A stretch of DNA of 56,807 bases from Flavobacteriales bacterium UBA2306 (lineage in GTDB: Bacteria; Bacteroidota; Bacteroidia; Flavobacteriales; Weeksellaceae), in NCBI GenBank assembly GCA_002345565.1, contig DDVS01000003.1, positions 1 to 56,807 of the forward strand, given 5' to 3'. The notes under the pieces were generated by a model, which saw only the letters and a program-made list of their open reading frames with translations, searched no databases and was not told the origin of the DNA. The position numbers and the translations under genes were made by a program. Numbering within the stretch: the stretch's first letter is position 1; each line of letters starts with the position of its first letter. Positions 42,360-49,780 of this stretch are shown in pieces.

Positions 42360-42617
42360 TTATTTTTTAGTGACTACCCTATACAGAAATAATAAAAGTA
42401 CAGCGCCACCTATGGCTAAAAGCCAACTTCTTGGACTCCAGAAAGAATCTACATCTCCCCATCCTAAAACATACGTTCCAATAGCGCCGCCAATAAATGC
42501 GCCAACAATTCCTATAATAATTGTTACAATCCAGCCACCTGGGTCATTGCCAGGATGGATAGCTTTTGCGATAGCTCCGGCAATAAGACCGAAAATAATC
42601 CAAGTTAAAATACCCAT
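42360..42617 (-). CDS. GlsB/YeaQ/YmgE family membrane protein
   Basis: The 85-aa protein has three membrane helices and the family's glycine pattern: WIIFGLIAGAIAKAIHPG, GGWIVTIIIGIVGAFIGGAIG, and LAIGGAVLLLFLYRVV. The family (also called transglycosylase-associated protein) is induced by stress in several bacteria; its biochemical role is unknown. It lies 23 bp downstream of ftsY on the same strand. Confidence 0.92.
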   Translation of the reverse strand: MGILTWIIFGLIAGAIAKAIHPGNDPGGWIVTIIIGIVGAFIGGAIGTYVLGWGDVDSFWSPRSWLLAIGGAVLLLFLYRVVTKK

Positions 42618-42640
42618 AGTTTAAATTTTTGATGATTGGT

Positions 42641-43597
42641 TTATATTCTCTTTTTGAAAAAGGAGTCAACAAATTCCATACCATCAAAAATCTGTAAATC
42701 TTGCATCTTTTCTCCCACACCTATATATTTGACAGGAATTTGAAATTGATCCGATATACCGATGACAACACCACCTTTTGCCGTCCCATCCAGTTTAGTT
42801 ACTGCAAGTGCTGTTACTTCTGTAGCAGCGGTAAATTGTTTGGCTTGTTCAAAAGCATTTTGTCCGGTGGAGCCATCAAGGACTAATAAAACCTCGTGAG
42901 GCGCATCTGGAATAACTTTCTGCATCACGCGTTTTATTTTGGAAAGCTCATTCATGAGATTAATCTTATTGTGCAAACGCCCAGCTGTGTCAATAATAAC
43001 GACATCTGCCTGCTGAGCTACAGCAGACTGAACGGTGTCAAATGCTACCGATGCAGGGTCCGAACCCATTTCTTGTTTCACAATAGGGACGCCCACTCTT
43101 TCGCTCCAAATTACCAATTGATCCACCGCTGCTGCGCGGAAAGTATCTGCCGCTCCCAGCACGACTTTTAAACCCTGAGATTTAAACTGATTGGCCAGTT
43201 TCCCAATGGTGGTAGTTTTCCCAACACCATTAACACCTACTACCATAATCACATAAGGTTTTTTAGAGCGGTCAATATTATCGGTGTTGAGGTGTGGATT
43301 GTCTAAAAGCAGTCCGGAGATTTCTTCTCGCAAGATTTGGTCAAGTTCCGAGACATTGACATATTTGTCTCTGGCGACTCTGTCTTCTATTCTTTTGATG
43401 ATTTTGATAGTGGTTTCTGCGCCAACATCTGATGCGATAAGGACTTCTTCTAGGTCATCTAATACCTCATCATCTACTGTGCTTTTGCCGACAACTGCTC
43501 TGGATATTTTGTCAAAAAAACCTTGGCTGGATTTTTCCAGTCCTTTGTCCAATGTTTCTTTATCTTCTTTTTTAAATATTTTTTTGAACCAACTCAT
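42641..43597 (-). CDS. ftsY: signal recognition particle receptor FtsY
   Basis: FtsY docks the SRP-ribosome complex at the membrane. The 318-aa protein has a short acidic A-domain (KKIFKKEDKETLDKG), the N-domain, and the SRP GTPase domain with GVNGVGKTTTIGKLA (G1, near 120), DTFRAAAVDQL, DTAGRLHNKINLMNELSKI (G3) and TKLDGTAKGG (G4, near 265). The A-domain is short, as in other Bacteroidota. A TATATTTG -7 match lies at 43626-43633 on the minus strand. Confidence 0.97.
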   Translation of the reverse strand: MSWFKKIFKKEDKETLDKGLEKSSQGFFDKISRAVVGKSTVDDEVLDDLEEVLIASDVGAETTIKIIKRIEDRVARDKYVNVSELDQILREEISGLLLDNPHLNTDNIDRSKKPYVIMVVGVNGVGKTTTIGKLANQFKSQGLKVVLGAADTFRAAAVDQLVIWSERVGVPIVKQEMGSDPASVAFDTVQSAVAQQADVVIIDTAGRLHNKINLMNELSKIKRVMQKVIPDAPHEVLLVLDGSTGQNAFEQAKQFTAATEVTALAVTKLDGTAKGGVVIGISDQFQIPVKYIGVGEKMQDLQIFDGMEFVDSFFKKRI

Positions 43598-43636
43598 TCT
43601 TAACGATCAATGATTTTTTATGAAGCAAATATAACA

Positions 43637-43668
43637 AAAAAACTACCCTATATGATAGAGTAGTTTTT
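43637..43668 (-). terminator. terminator of the rpmB-rpmG-DUF4295 operon
   Basis: A stem of about 12 bp (AAAAACTACCCT pairing with AGAGTAGTTTTT, one G-U pair) with a T-run on the minus strand lies between DUF4295 and ftsY. Confidence 0.85.
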
Positions 43669-43688
43669 GTATTGTATCGGTTGAGCGA

Positions 43689-43838
43689 TTATTTTTTAAG
43701 ATAACCTTCAACTTCGTCAGCATTCATTACTTTTTCTTCAAAAACGTAAGCGCCTGATTTATTAGACTTCACCATTTTGATTACTTTCGTCATTTTTTTT
43801 GACGAGGATTGTAGGGTTGCTACTACTTTTTTTGCCAT
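43689..43838 (-). CDS. DUF4295 small basic protein
   Basis: The 49-aa protein starts MAKKVVATLQSSSKKMTKVIK and ends EVEGYLKK. The size, basic character and position directly after rpmB and rpmG match the flavobacterial DUF4295 family, a conserved small protein presumed to act with the ribosome. It is too short for usual ORF cut-offs. It lies 19 bp after rpmG and is followed by the operon terminator. Confidence 0.9.
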   Translation of the reverse strand: MAKKVVATLQSSSKKMTKVIKMVKSNKSGAYVFEEKVMNADEVEGYLKK

Positions 43839-43857
43839 TGTAAATTATATTTATAAA

Positions 43858-44040
43858 TTACTTAATCTCTTTGTGAACAGTATATTTCTTAAGAACCGGA
43901 TTGAATTTTTTAAGTTCCAATCTTTCTGTAGTGTTCTTTTTGTTTTTTGTAGTAATGTATCTTGACATTCCTGCTGCTCCGCTTTCTTTGTGCTCTGTGC
44001 ACTCTAGAATTACCTGAACTCTGTTACCTTTTTTAGCCAT
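43858..44040 (-). CDS. rpmG: 50S ribosomal protein L33
   Basis: The 60-aa basic protein has VQVILECTEHKES near the N-terminus and ending TERLELKKFNPVLKKYTVHKEIK, as in L33. The zinc-type CxxC pair is missing apart from one Cys, so it is a zinc-independent form. It lies 8 bp after rpmB. Confidence 0.95.
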   Translation of the reverse strand: MAKKGNRVQVILECTEHKESGAAGMSRYITTKNKKNTTERLELKKFNPVLKKYTVHKEIK

Positions 44041-44048
44041 TACTTTGA

Positions 44049-44285
44049 TTATTTAATAAAACCGTTTCTAGTTGCTCTTTCAATAGCCTCTTCTATACCA
44101 ATCTTGTTGATTACTCTTAGTCCGTGAGCAGATACTCTTAAAGTAACGTGTTTCTCTTGCTCAGGAAGATAAAATTTCTTCTCTAATAGATTAATTTCAA
44201 AACGTCTTTTCGTTTTGTTATTAGCGTGGGAAACATTGTTTCCAACCATTGCACGCTTACCTGTTATTTGGCAAATTCTTGACAT
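44049..44285 (-). CDS. rpmB: 50S ribosomal protein L28
   Basis: The 78-aa protein starts MSRICQITGKRAMVGNNVSHANNKTKRRF, the family's signature N-terminus, with VTLRVSAHGLRVINKIG at the C-terminal side. It is the first gene of a three-gene operon with rpmG and DUF4295. The 195-bp gap upstream holds no clear element that I can name. Confidence 0.96.
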   Translation of the reverse strand: MSRICQITGKRAMVGNNVSHANNKTKRRFEINLLEKKFYLPEQEKHVTLRVSAHGLRVINKIGIEEAIERATRNGFIK

Positions 44286-44480
44286 ATCTCGATGTTCTTT
44301 TATCTATAAAATATTTGAGAGTGCAAAATAACGAATTATTTTTTGGATAGACAAATTATTTTTGAAATTATTCAATAAAAAATTATCGCTAATTATTAAG
44401 AATCAATTGATTTGCCCTTTTGAAACAATGTGAGTCTAAAGTTGCGCTCTTTTTGTTAAATTATTAATTTTAGAAGGGGG

Positions 44481-45095
44481 TTAAAATAAACCATTCAGCT
44501 CAGCATCTATTCTTTCCAGGATATAGCCAAAATCTTCCGGCTTTTCTACAAAATCCAAGTCGTCAACATCTATAATAAGCAGTTTGCCTTCTTTGTAATT
44601 TTCAATCCAGTTGCTGTATTTGTTGTTAAGCTTGGAAAGATAATCAATGCTGATGCCTGCTTCGTAATCCCGGCCTCTTTTCGCAATTTGCTTTACCAAT
44701 GTGGGGATGTCTGCTCTCAGATAAATTAATAAATCCGGTGCAGAGACAAAGTCTTTCATCAAATTAAAAACAGAAAGGTAGTTGTTGAAATCTCTTTCCG
44801 CAAGAAGATTCATCTCGGCCAGGTTTTCTGCAAAGATATGGGCGTCTTCGTAGATGGTTCTGTCCTGGATAACATTTTTACCGCTTTCCCGGATTTCCTT
44901 CACTTGCCGGAATCTGCTCCCCAGAAAGTAAATCTGTAATGCAAAGCTCCATTTAGACATATCACCGTAGAAATCATCCAGATAAGGATTGTGGTCCACA
45001 TCTTCAAATTGTGCTTCCCAACCATAATGTTTTGAAAGCATTGTAGTTAAGGTCGTTTTTCCAGATCCGATATTTCCAGTGACAGCTATGTGCAT
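44481..45095 (-). CDS. deoxynucleoside kinase
   Basis: The 204-aa kinase is of the dCK/dGK/dAK family for deoxynucleoside salvage. It has AVTGNIGSGKTTLTTML (P-loop, 4-20), FEDVDHNPYLDDFY, FLGSRFRQVKEI, the DRTIYEDAHIFAENL motif (catalytic ERS-like segment, about 84-98) and a lid region around KQIAKRGRDYE. Substrate preference (dA, dG or dC) cannot be told from the sequence. The start codon is preceded by a copy of the dispersed leader repeat. Confidence 0.9.
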   Translation of the reverse strand: MHIAVTGNIGSGKTTLTTMLSKHYGWEAQFEDVDHNPYLDDFYGDMSKWSFALQIYFLGSRFRQVKEIRESGKNVIQDRTIYEDAHIFAENLAEMNLLAERDFNNYLSVFNLMKDFVSAPDLLIYLRADIPTLVKQIAKRGRDYEAGISIDYLSKLNNKYSNWIENYKEGKLLIIDVDDLDFVEKPEDFGYILERIDAELNGLF

Positions 45096-45102
45096 TTTTG
45101 TT

Positions 45103-45131
45103 ATAATTGATGGGTGATAGTTGATAAATGA
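45103..45131 (-). repeat. dispersed leader repeat, copy 2 with insertion
   Basis: On the minus strand the sequence matches the repeat at 21731 but with CCCA and extra TCA inserted in the middle. It lies 8 bp upstream of the start codon of the deoxynucleoside kinase gene. Confidence 0.6.
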
Positions 45132-45175
45132 TTTTTGAAAACCGAAACGTCAAAACAAATATGATTTATCAAGGG

Positions 45176-45937
45176 TCATTTATTTGGGTTGTAAAGATAA
45201 AGCTTGTCTGCAATGAGCGCCAAAAATCCGTAGCTATTTTTATCCACAATTTTTGCCTGTTGATTTTGAAAAATTTCAAAAATAGATTTTCCATCAAAAA
45301 TTGAAACCGATTGGTTAGCAAAAATCAGGACATCGTTATTTGTTCTACGTAATTTTTTGGCACTATTGATATAGGCTGAAAAAAGTAATTGGGCTTTTGT
45401 ATTATAAATGTCTATGCTGTTTTCCCGAAGAATGTAGATCTTATTATTATAAACTAAAAAATCCTGTATTAAATCTGTGCCCACATTAAAAGGGAAAGAA
45501 TTGATGATGGAATTACTCCGGAAATTATACTGTATTAGTGTTTTATTGCTGTCATCCAGAAGCCACACAAACTGTAGGTCTTCCGCATACACGGCTTTTA
45601 CGAAGCCAAATTGTTGACTAAGGTTAATTTTCTGAATTTCGTTAAGGTTCTGGTCTATGAATTTGATTTCTTGTAGATTCTCGGAGAACATTACAACATT
45701 AAGAGGGTTGCTAACACTCTGGATTTTGTATGGAAAAGTGAACATGGTTTTGCCGAGCTGTTTTCCCAAAGAATCATATTTCGTAAAGCTTAAATCTTTG
45801 CTTTTGTAAATGTAAATATTACCATAATCATCGCCCAGGAGTTCTTTGGTGTCTTTAAGTTTCAAAGAATCTATATTGATTTTTTTCTGAGAGAAAATCA
45901 ATGATGAAATAAAAAGTAAAGGGAGCAGGAATTTCAA
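45176..45937 (-). CDS. secreted protein with beta-propeller-like repeats
   Basis: The 253-aa protein has a signal peptide (LPLLFISSLIFSQ). The rest is a chain of short beta strands with repeated hydrophobic-aspartate patterns (DDYGNIYIYKSKDLSFTKYD, IKFIDQNLNEIQKINL, LQFVWLLDDSNKTLIQYN), as in six- or seven-bladed propellers. It resembles flavobacterial proteins described only as hypothetical. It is 6 bp from the gene at 45944 and likely shares its message. Confidence 0.7.
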   Translation of the reverse strand: MKFLLPLLFISSLIFSQKKINIDSLKLKDTKELLGDDYGNIYIYKSKDLSFTKYDSLGKQLGKTMFTFPYKIQSVSNPLNVVMFSENLQEIKFIDQNLNEIQKINLSQQFGFVKAVYAEDLQFVWLLDDSNKTLIQYNFRSNSIINSFPFNVGTDLIQDFLVYNNKIYILRENSIDIYNTKAQLLFSAYINSAKKLRRTNNDVLIFANQSVSIFDGKSIFEIFQNQQAKIVDKNSYGFLALIADKLYLYNPNK

Positions 45938-45943
45938 AATAAA

Positions 45944-46504
45944 TTATCTTGCGGCATTAAGAGTGATGATAATATCTTTGGTAATGGCTTTGTTCTGGTT
46001 ATAAATAGCGTCGCATATAGAGGTGGAAACCGTGTAGTTGCCTTTGTCAACCAAGATGTAGTTTTGTCCGTTAGAAGGCACGGTGAGGTTGTAGAATTTT
46101 TTACCATTGATTTTAATAATCAACGCGCATTTTGATTTATTAACAAATTGGATGATGGCTTCCTTTTTATTAGGGTTGTTATCAAAAAGGCTTGTAAGCA
46201 CAGCTGCTGTATTTTTAGCCTGTTCAGAAGGTTGTCCTTTAGCGGCGGTAGTTCCTACTTTAGAGGTTCTTTCAATTTTATTCTCCGTCATCGTGGTCAC
46301 GGAAGGTTTTGCAATTTGTGATGTGCCACCATATTTAAGAGAAAGGGCTCTTTGCTTTAATGCGGGAACTGCAGGATGATTAGGATTATCCCTAATGAAT
46401 TTTTCAACCACAGCCCTGTCTGTAGTGCTTTTTGCTTCAAAAACACTTTGCGAAAATGCGAAAAAGCCGATTGAAAAAAACAAAAATAAAAATATCTTCT
46501 TCAT
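45944..46504 (-). CDS. DUF6759-like secreted protein
   Basis: The 186-aa protein has a signal peptide (FFSIGFFAFSQ), a helical middle part and a C-terminal beta domain with the pattern IIQFVNKSKCALIIKINGK ... ILVDKGNYTVSTSICDAIY. This C-terminal style matches the DUF6759 family in Chryseobacterium as I recall it. Two cysteines in the domain could form a disulfide. It is the upstream member of a two-gene unit with 45176. Confidence 0.68.
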   Translation of the reverse strand: MKKIFLFLFFSIGFFAFSQSVFEAKSTTDRAVVEKFIRDNPNHPAVPALKQRALSLKYGGTSQIAKPSVTTMTENKIERTSKVGTTAAKGQPSEQAKNTAAVLTSLFDNNPNKKEAIIQFVNKSKCALIIKINGKKFYNLTVPSNGQNYILVDKGNYTVSTSICDAIYNQNKAITKDIIITLNAAR

Positions 46505-46678
46505 TATATATTGTATTCTGGGTTTCTAATGAAACGTAAAAATAAAGTAAATCTTATGAAGTTTTTGAAAATCAATGTTAAAATTAAATGGGTTTTATAA
46601 TCTGGTTTAAAATATAAGGATAGACTAAGTTTTTGATATTAAGTATAATGATGCCTGTTATTTTTTTATAAAAATCAC

Positions 46679-46686
46679 TATATTTG
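46679..46686 (+). promoter_or_regulatory. candidate -7 element for tsf
   Basis: TATATTTG matches TAnnTTTG, 58 nt before the tsf start. The gap 46505-46744 is otherwise AT-rich and without an ORF. Confidence 0.6.
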
Positions 46687-46744
46687 CACGCTGAAAACAT
46701 AAAGCGAAAATCAACGGTATAAAAATCAAAAAATAATCAATATT

Positions 46745-47572
46745 ATGTCTTATACACCAGTAGCTGCAGACGTAGCAAAACTAAGAAACACGACAGGTGC
46801 AGGAATGATGGACTGCAAAAAAGCTCTAGTAGAAGCAGAAGGAGATTTCGAAAAAGCAATCGATATCCTTAGAAAAAAAGGACAAAAAGTGGCTGCTAAC
46901 AGAGCAGATAGAGAATCTGCAGAAGGTGCTGTTATCGCAAGAGTAAACGAAGATAATACTTTAGGAGTTGTGATTTCTCTTAACTGTGAAACCGATTTCG
47001 TTGCTAAAAACGAAGCGTTCATAGAGTTGGCTTATGAATTGGCAGAAATGGCAATCTTCGCTGCTACTAAAGAAGAATTATTGGCTACAGATTTCCACGG
47101 AATGACGGTTGCTGATAAATTAATCGAGCAAACTGGAGTTATCGGTGAGAAAATTGAGATCGGCGCTTTCGAAAGAATTGAAGGTCCTTTCTTAGGAGCT
47201 TACATCCACGCTGGAAACAAAATCGCTTCTATCACTTCTCTTTCTGCAAAAGTTGACGGAGCAGACGAGGCTGCTAAATCTGTTTCTATGCAGGTTGCTG
47301 CAATGAACCCAATTGCTCTGGACGAGACTAAAGTTTCTCAGGAAACGATCGATAAGGAATTGGAAATCGAAAGACATAAACTTATTGAAGAAGGTAAGCC
47401 TGCAAACATTATCGACAATATCCTTAAAGGTAAAATGCAGAGATTCTACAAAGACAACACTTTGGTACACCAGGATTTCATCAAAGATTCTAGCGTATCT
47501 GTAGCTGATTACGTAAAATCTGTAAACGCAGATCTTAAAGTAACAGGATTTGTAAGAGTTGCTCTTGCGTAA
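46745..47572 (+). CDS. tsf: translation elongation factor Ts
   Basis: EF-Ts exchanges GDP for GTP on EF-Tu. The 275-aa protein begins with the UBA-like N-terminal domain (VAKLRNTTGAGMMDCKKALVEAEGDFEKAIDILRKKG), has the TDFVAKNE motif of the core, and the C-terminal GFVRVALA. It is complete. It stands alone with its own promoter; rpsB, its usual upstream partner, is not here. Confidence 0.97.
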   Translation: MSYTPVAADVAKLRNTTGAGMMDCKKALVEAEGDFEKAIDILRKKGQKVAANRADRESAEGAVIARVNEDNTLGVVISLNCETDFVAKNEAFIELAYELAEMAIFAATKEELLATDFHGMTVADKLIEQTGVIGEKIEIGAFERIEGPFLGAYIHAGNKIASITSLSAKVDGADEAAKSVSMQVAAMNPIALDETKVSQETIDKELEIERHKLIEEGKPANIIDNILKGKMQRFYKDNTLVHQDFIKDSSVSVADYVKSVNADLKVTGFVRVALA

Positions 47573-47597
47573 TCTTTGTAAAGTGATACAATAAATG

Positions 47598-47627
47598 ATC
47601 CTGCTATATATGGCAGGATTTTTTTTG
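47598..47627 (+). terminator. intrinsic terminator of tsf
   Basis: ATCCTGC (47598-47604) pairs with GCAGGAT (47613-47619), followed by TTTTTTTT. It marks the end of the core region; repeat-rich accessory DNA follows. Confidence 0.88.
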
Positions 47628-47689
47628 TCATAATTATTGAGTAATTTTGCAATCCGATTTTGAGAAATGAACCCGATGTGAGGTCTCAC

Positions 47690-47996
47690 ATGACGGTAAC
47701 AGACCTTTTGGTATTTCCAAGCTACAGAGAAGGCTTTCCCAATGTAGTGATTCAAGCTCTGGGCCTGCCGTCTGTTGTTACCAATATCAATGGCTAACGA
47801 GATCATTACAGAAAAGCAACGGCCTCATTATAGAAGCCAAAAATGCAGATCAGATAGCAGAGCAGTAGGTAAATTACTGATGGATAATGAGTTGTATGCA
47901 GAATTAAAGTCCAATACACGCCATAGCATTTTGCCATTCAGAAACACCAACATTTGGAATGAATTGAACCTCTGGTATCGTAAACATTTAAGTTAA
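47690..47996 (+). pseudogene. 3' remnant of a GT4-family glycosyltransferase
   Basis: Reading three frames in turn gives a recognisable end of a glycosyltransferase family 4 protein: DLLVFPSYREGFPNVVIQA and GLPSVVTNING (47699-47793), then after a frameshift NEIITEKQ, then after another NGLIIEAKNADQIAE, and after a third VGKLLMDNELYAELKSN to the stop at 47996. The EGFPNVV block is the nucleotide-sugar site of the family. The 5' part of the gene is missing and at least three frameshifts and one stop are present, so it cannot be functional. It shows that a surface-glycan locus was once here or was carried in. Confidence 0.85.
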
Positions 47997-48020
47997 TAAA
48001 ACTTTTAGACCAGACCCCTC

Positions 48021-48379
48021 GTTGTCATCGCAAAGCACAAAACAATCTCACATTGTCAGTCTGAGGCTCTCGAAGACCATCTCACCTTGTCAGTCTGAGG
48101 TGCAGTTTATCCTGAGCCTGTCGAAGGGAAGACCCTCGTTGACATTGCGAGTCACGAAGCAATCTTACCTTGTCAGTCTGAGGCTCTCGAAGACCCTCAT
48201 GTCTTTGCAAGGCACGCAACAATCTCACATTGTCACTCTGAGGCTCTCTAAAATTGTCAGTCTGAGGCTCTCCATCATTTATCAACTATCAATTATCATC
48301 AAAACCTATCGAAGCCCTCTCGTTGTTATCGCAAGGCACAAAGCAATCTCGCATTGTCAGTCTGAGGCTCTCGAAGACC
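48021..48379 (+). repeat. mosaic of two dispersed repeat families
   Basis: Repeat A (about 31 bp, core GCAAGGCACRAAGCAATCT) occurs near 48021, 48138, 48199 and 48322. Repeat B (about 27 bp, core TTGTCAGTCTGAGGCTCTCG) occurs near 48052, 48086 (cut short), 48169, 48229, 48253 and 48353, and a variant with CCTGAGCCTGTCGAAGG lies at 48109. A often sits directly before B. Between 48274 and 48300 lies a copy of the unrelated 22-bp leader repeat. Spacing is irregular, so this is not a CRISPR. Repeats of this look are common between genes in Bacteroidota. Confidence 0.88.
48275..48296 (+). repeat. dispersed 22-bp leader repeat, copy 3
   Basis: It is identical over 22 bp to 21731-21752 but here lies inside the repeat mosaic with no gene start next to it. 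Confidence 0.7.
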
Positions 48380-48435
48380 TCCGCTGCCGCACGAAATGAA
48401 AATCACAGAGTCAATCTTTCGTACGGCAACGGAGG
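48378..48435. repeat. 19-bp inverted repeat at the end of the mosaic
   Basis: CCTCCGCTGCCGCACGAAA (48378-48396) and TTTCGTACGGCAACGGAGG (48417-48435) are inverted copies with two mismatches, separated by 20 nt. The left arm overlaps the last repeat B unit by two bases. It would form a strong hairpin in RNA or could be the end of an element. Confidence 0.7.
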
Positions 48436-48492
48436 ATTTCTAAGGTTGAGATTCCGACGATATTTAGAGGGAAGAGGTTGTTCGGTTGGCAG

Positions 48493-48634
48493 ATGAAGAA
48501 ATTGGAAGCAGGGGAGTGGTCTTATACCAAAGGGGGTAGTTACTAAGGGTCGAAAGAATTATCAAGGATATATTCGTTTTGATGAGCTTTCTAAGAGGAT
48601 TGTATCTTCGTTTAAGAATCCGAAGAAAATGTAG
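48493..48634 (+). pseudogene. decayed coding scrap of unknown origin
   Basis: The frame from 48493 reads MKKLEAGEWSYTKGGSY and stops at 48544. The next frame over reads NYQGYIRFDELSKRIVSSF and KNPKKM to a stop at 48634. Composition and the shift at one point suggest a broken gene end. I do not recognise the protein. It could also be chance. Confidence 0.35.
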
Positions 48635-48690
48635 TGTATTTGATTAAGATTTGTTGAATGATTAAATTTATCTCTGGAAGATTGTGGTTA

Positions 48691-48724
48691 AAACCTCCAA
48701 AGTATTTACGCTTTGGAGGTTTTT
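48691..48724. terminator. bidirectional intrinsic terminator
   Basis: AAACCTCCAAAG pairs with CTTTGGAGGTTT over 8 nt, with T-runs on both sides. It ends the AbiE transcript on the minus strand. Confidence 0.88.
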
Positions 48725-48772
48725 AATTATGTTCAAGTTTTTGATATTGTCTAGTGTTTTATGTCTGCAAGT

Positions 48773-49780
48773 TTATAAAATTTGAGCTCCTATTGTAATA
48801 TTCCAGTCTATTTTTTTCATTCTTTCTTTCAATAATTTTATGGTTTTTAATACTTCATTTTCATCGGGCAATTCACCATGCACTAATTTACTAAATTCTT
48901 GTTCATACGTAGGTACTAAATCTTTCTTCCATATATCATCAATTTCTTTGAAAAAGAGACTTTTATTTGGATGGTTGTTAAGCCATTCGTTATTATTTCT
49001 AAAGCTTTTTACATCATCTTCAGCTACCTTTAAAAGCATTTTTGTAAAATCTTCTGATTCAACAAATTTTTTAAATTCTGGTTGTCTTATCAGCTGATGA
49101 AGGTCATAGGGGTGTCTAATTTTCTTTTTTAAATCTTCAATAGGATTTTCAGAGTAAGAAAATCTTACTAAACTCATTATTTTTTCACAAATAGTTCTTG
49201 AAGGTTCAAGTACATTCATGTCGAATGCTTGTAATCCAAATTTCTTGACAAGATCAATCTGTTTGTCTTTTTCTAAGGTCTCTCCAATTAAGGATTGGAT
49301 ACTTCTTTTACTATAGGGTTCATGATGCCCGAGCCAGCTGGATTCTAATACTATAAAATCTCTTGCCTGTCCGAAGTCTCCCTTGAATAGTTTATCGTAG
49401 GAATGAGCTGTTTTTCTATTCATTCCCATTTTTTTCGTTATTCCATCAACTTCAATTTCTGGAAGCTCATCCTCGATTGCCAGACTTACTGCTTTAAGTT
49501 TAGTCTTCAGTTTGCTGTCTGTCTCATTTTCGTTTCTTAAAACAACCAGATCTATATCTTCTGAGAATCTCTCTATTAATTTATAACATTTTGAGAGTGC
49601 GGTTCCTCCTTTGAAGACAACATCTTTTCCAACGGAATTTTGATGGATTTTATTTAATGCTAATGTTACCCAGTAATCTTTTTCTACATAAATTGAGCGT
49701 ATCTTTAATTTATCAGCTGTGAATCGTAGAGCCTGTTCAAATAATTTTTTATGGTGATGTAAGTTCATATGAGATTCCAT
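48773..49780 (-). CDS. abiEii: AbiEii/AbiGii family nucleotidyltransferase toxin
   Basis: The protein is 335 aa. It has YVEKDYWVTLALNKI, the nucleotidyltransferase motif KGGTALSKCYKLIERFSEDIDL (about 57-78) with its two catalytic acidic residues (D75, D77), and an Arg/Lys-rich middle part. In AbiE systems the toxin transfers nucleotides (to tRNA in studied relatives) and causes growth arrest or phage abortive infection when not held by AbiEi. It overlaps the antitoxin gene by 16 bp, as expected for a type IV toxin-antitoxin pair. A start at residue 5 (MNLHHHKK) is also possible. Confidence 0.9.
   Translation of the reverse strand: MESHMNLHHHKKLFEQALRFTADKLKIRSIYVEKDYWVTLALNKIHQNSVGKDVVFKGGTALSKCYKLIERFSEDIDLVVLRNENETDSKLKTKLKAVSLAIEDELPEIEVDGITKKMGMNRKTAHSYDKLFKGDFGQARDFIVLESSWLGHHEPYSKRSIQSLIGETLEKDKQIDLVKKFGLQAFDMNVLEPSRTICEKIMSLVRFSYSENPIEDLKKKIRHPYDLHQLIRQPEFKKFVESEDFTKMLLKVAEDDVKSFRNNNEWLNNHPNKSLFFKEIDDIWKKDLVPTYEQEFSKLVHGELPDENEVLKTIKLLKERMKKIDWNITIGAQIL

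Noticed and set aside
47192..47806. Minus-strand frame of 204 codons over the end of tsf
   Set aside because: It is antisense to EF-Ts and then crosses the tsf terminator and the glycosyltransferase remnant; no motif is seen.
48021..48379. Possible CRISPR array
   Set aside because: Two different repeats alternate with irregular spacing, units are truncated, there are no unique spacers of constant length, and no cas gene is present.
48022..48399. An open frame of 125 codons on the plus strand
   Set aside because: It lies wholly inside the repeat mosaic and translates the repeats over and over; it is not a gene.
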